6,199 nt of DNA. Source: Desulfobacterales bacterium (GTDB lineage Bacteria > Desulfobacterota > Desulfobacteria > Desulfobacterales > JASFBJ01). The notes under the pieces are model-generated. The model was given only the letters and a program-made list of their open reading frames with translations. It ran no database searches and had not been told where the DNA came from. The stretch covers positions 1-6,199 of the forward strand of contig JASFBJ010000220.1 in assembly GCA_030149585.1 (NCBI GenBank), in the 5' to 3' direction. The position numbers and the translations under genes are program-made. Within the stretch, counting starts at the first letter, position 1. Each line of letters opens with the position of its first letter. This document shows, one piece after another, positions 5,222 through 6,199 of the stretch.

Positions 5222-6139
5222 ATGAAAAAACTTCCAATTGGAATACAAACCTTTGCTAAAATAAGGCAGGGTAAGTTTTACTATATTGATAAAACCAGGC
5301 TGGTAAAAAAACTTGCAGACAGCGGTGAATACTATTTTCTGTCGCGTCCCCGCCGATTTGGAAAGAGCCTTTTTCTTGACACATTAAAGTCTGCTTTTGA
5401 AGGAAAAAAAGAATTATTTAAAGGTTTATACCTTGAAAATAATTGGGACTGGGAAACAAAATATCCTGTCATAAAGATAAGCTTTGGCGCAGGTATTTTC
5501 CGTAACAGGACAGAGCTTGACCAAACCTTTGAGGCAATGTTTTTGAGATGGGAGGAAAAATTTAATCTTAAATTAGCGGGTATCAATTATAAAGAAAACT
5601 TTAAAGAACTAATAGAAAAGCTTTATCATATTTATAATCAAAAAGTAGTAATTCTAATTGACGAATACGACAAGCCCATTCTTGATTATTTGATATCCGA
5701 TCCAGCCGGCAAATCAAAACATCAGGATGCATTATATTATTCCCTTGAAGCAGGTGACCCTGAAAAACTGCATTCTGCTATTAAATCTTTGTTTGCATCT
5801 ATTCCGTATAATAACTTTTCCAAAAGCAGAATTCATGAATATGAAGGTTATTATGCCTCTGTGATTTACAGCTATTTTGCCGCTCTTGGGATTGAACTGA
5901 CAGCAGAGGATGTAACCAACAAAGGCAGGATTGATTTAACTCTAAAATTAGATGACAAGATTTATATAATTGAATTCAAGGTATCTGAAGATTCGGGTAA
6001 TGAGAAGAGCCTGCCTCTTCAACAAATAAAATCAAGAGCCTACAAAGAAAAATATGCAGACAAAAATAAATCAATTTATCTTATAGGAATGATCTTCAGC
6101 AAAAAAGGCAGAAATATCAGCTCCTTTGAATGGGAATAA
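5222..6139 (+). CDS. AAA-ATPase-like / PD-(D/E)XK nuclease-family protein, internally shortened
   Basis: This 305-residue protein joins the start of an AAA-ATPase-like domain to a C-terminal PD-(D/E)XK nuclease-like domain. The N-terminal part has the family signature KLPIGIQTF, the phosphate-loop variant SRPRRFGKSLF (41-51, K48) and the Walker B strand VVILIDEYDKP (142-152). From about 156 the sequence jumps to the C-terminal part: ASIPYNNF, EYEGYYASVIYSYFAALG with E206/E208, GRIDLTL with D238 and IIEFKV with E251 and K253, a complete nuclease core. Usual members are about 500-560 residues. Some 200 residues between Walker B and the nuclease, including the later ATPase motifs, are absent without a frameshift. 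AGGA at 5209-5212 supports the start. The family is very abundant in some deltaproteobacteria and its function is unsettled. The shortened protein may be a decayed copy or a working nuclease. Confidence 0.85.
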   Translation: MKKLPIGIQTFAKIRQGKFYYIDKTRLVKKLADSGEYYFLSRPRRFGKSLFLDTLKSAFEGKKELFKGLYLENNWDWETKYPVIKISFGAGIFRNRTELDQTFEAMFLRWEEKFNLKLAGINYKENFKELIEKLYHIYNQKVVILIDEYDKPILDYLISDPAGKSKHQDALYYSLEAGDPEKLHSAIKSLFASIPYNNFSKSRIHEYEGYYASVIYSYFAALGIELTAEDVTNKGRIDLTLKLDDKIYIIEFKVSEDSGNEKSLPLQQIKSRAYKEKYADKNKSIYLIGMIFSKKGRNISSFEWE

Positions 6140-6144
6140 GCTTG

Positions 6145-6199
6145 ATGAAACCACAGATCCACCATCTTGGAGCAGAATACTGTGTCACAGGCTCATGTC
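6145..6199 (+). CDS. N-terminus of a metallo-beta-lactamase-fold protein, cut by the window end
   Basis: ATG 6145 lies 5 bases after the preceding stop and opens a frame to the end of the window. The 18 visible residues (MKPQIHHLGAEYCVTGSC) fit the first strand and loop of metallo-beta-lactamase-fold proteins of the beta-CASP RNA-processing group, which commonly begin with 'I-x-x-LGA-x-x-x-VTGS'. Such proteins are zinc-dependent nucleases or hydrolases. The metal-binding HxHxDH motif would lie beyond the window, so activity cannot be judged. GGGA at 6132-6135, inside the upstream gene, is a plausible ribosome binding site, which suggests co-transcription with the nuclease-family gene. Confidence 0.6.
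   Translation, partial: MKPQIHHLGAEYCVTGSC

Overview
The window comes from an AT-rich bacterial chromosome. The gene content suggests a deltaproteobacterium-like organism (Desulfobacterota, perhaps Desulfobacteraceae). That assignment is an inference from the protein families present: a DUF3473-type polysaccharide deacetylase, an AAA-ATPase-like/PD-(D/E)XK protein and a PIN toxin-antitoxin pair. There is no rRNA or other phylogenetic marker. All convincing genes are on the + strand. I saw no rRNA, tRNA, CRISPR array or intact insertion sequence.

Layout. Bases 1-465 hold no recognised gene, only short open stretches and a T-run just before the first gene. Bases 466-1135 carry a toxin-antitoxin module: an 84-residue antitoxin-like protein followed by an overlapping 146-residue VapC-type PIN-domain ribonuclease. 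The toxin should start at 695 rather than at the upstream in-frame ATG at 644. A possible 54-residue small ORF overlaps the toxin's end. Short exact repeats occur in the same order on both sides of the module.

Bases 1374-5145 are a tightly packed four-gene operon: a NAD-synthetase-family protein, an acyl carrier protein, an AMP-forming acyl/aryl ligase, and a cytoplasmic DUF3473-type polysaccharide deacetylase. The simplest reading is that the ligase activates a carboxylic acid and loads it onto the carrier protein for transfer to a sugar or surface glycan. The deacetylase would expose the amine acceptor, and the NadE-like enzyme would either supply NAD+ or, more interestingly, catalyse an ATP-dependent amide-forming step. 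The substrate is unknown. A 16-bp sequence repeated three times in tandem separates the first two genes and places stop codons in all three frames.

Bases 5222-6139 encode a 305-residue member of the AAA-ATPase-like/PD-(D/E)XK family. It looks like a full-length protein with roughly 200 residues removed in frame from the middle. Five bases after it begins a truncated gene, running off the end of the window, whose first 18 residues match the start of metallo-beta-lactamase-fold (beta-CASP-like) proteins.
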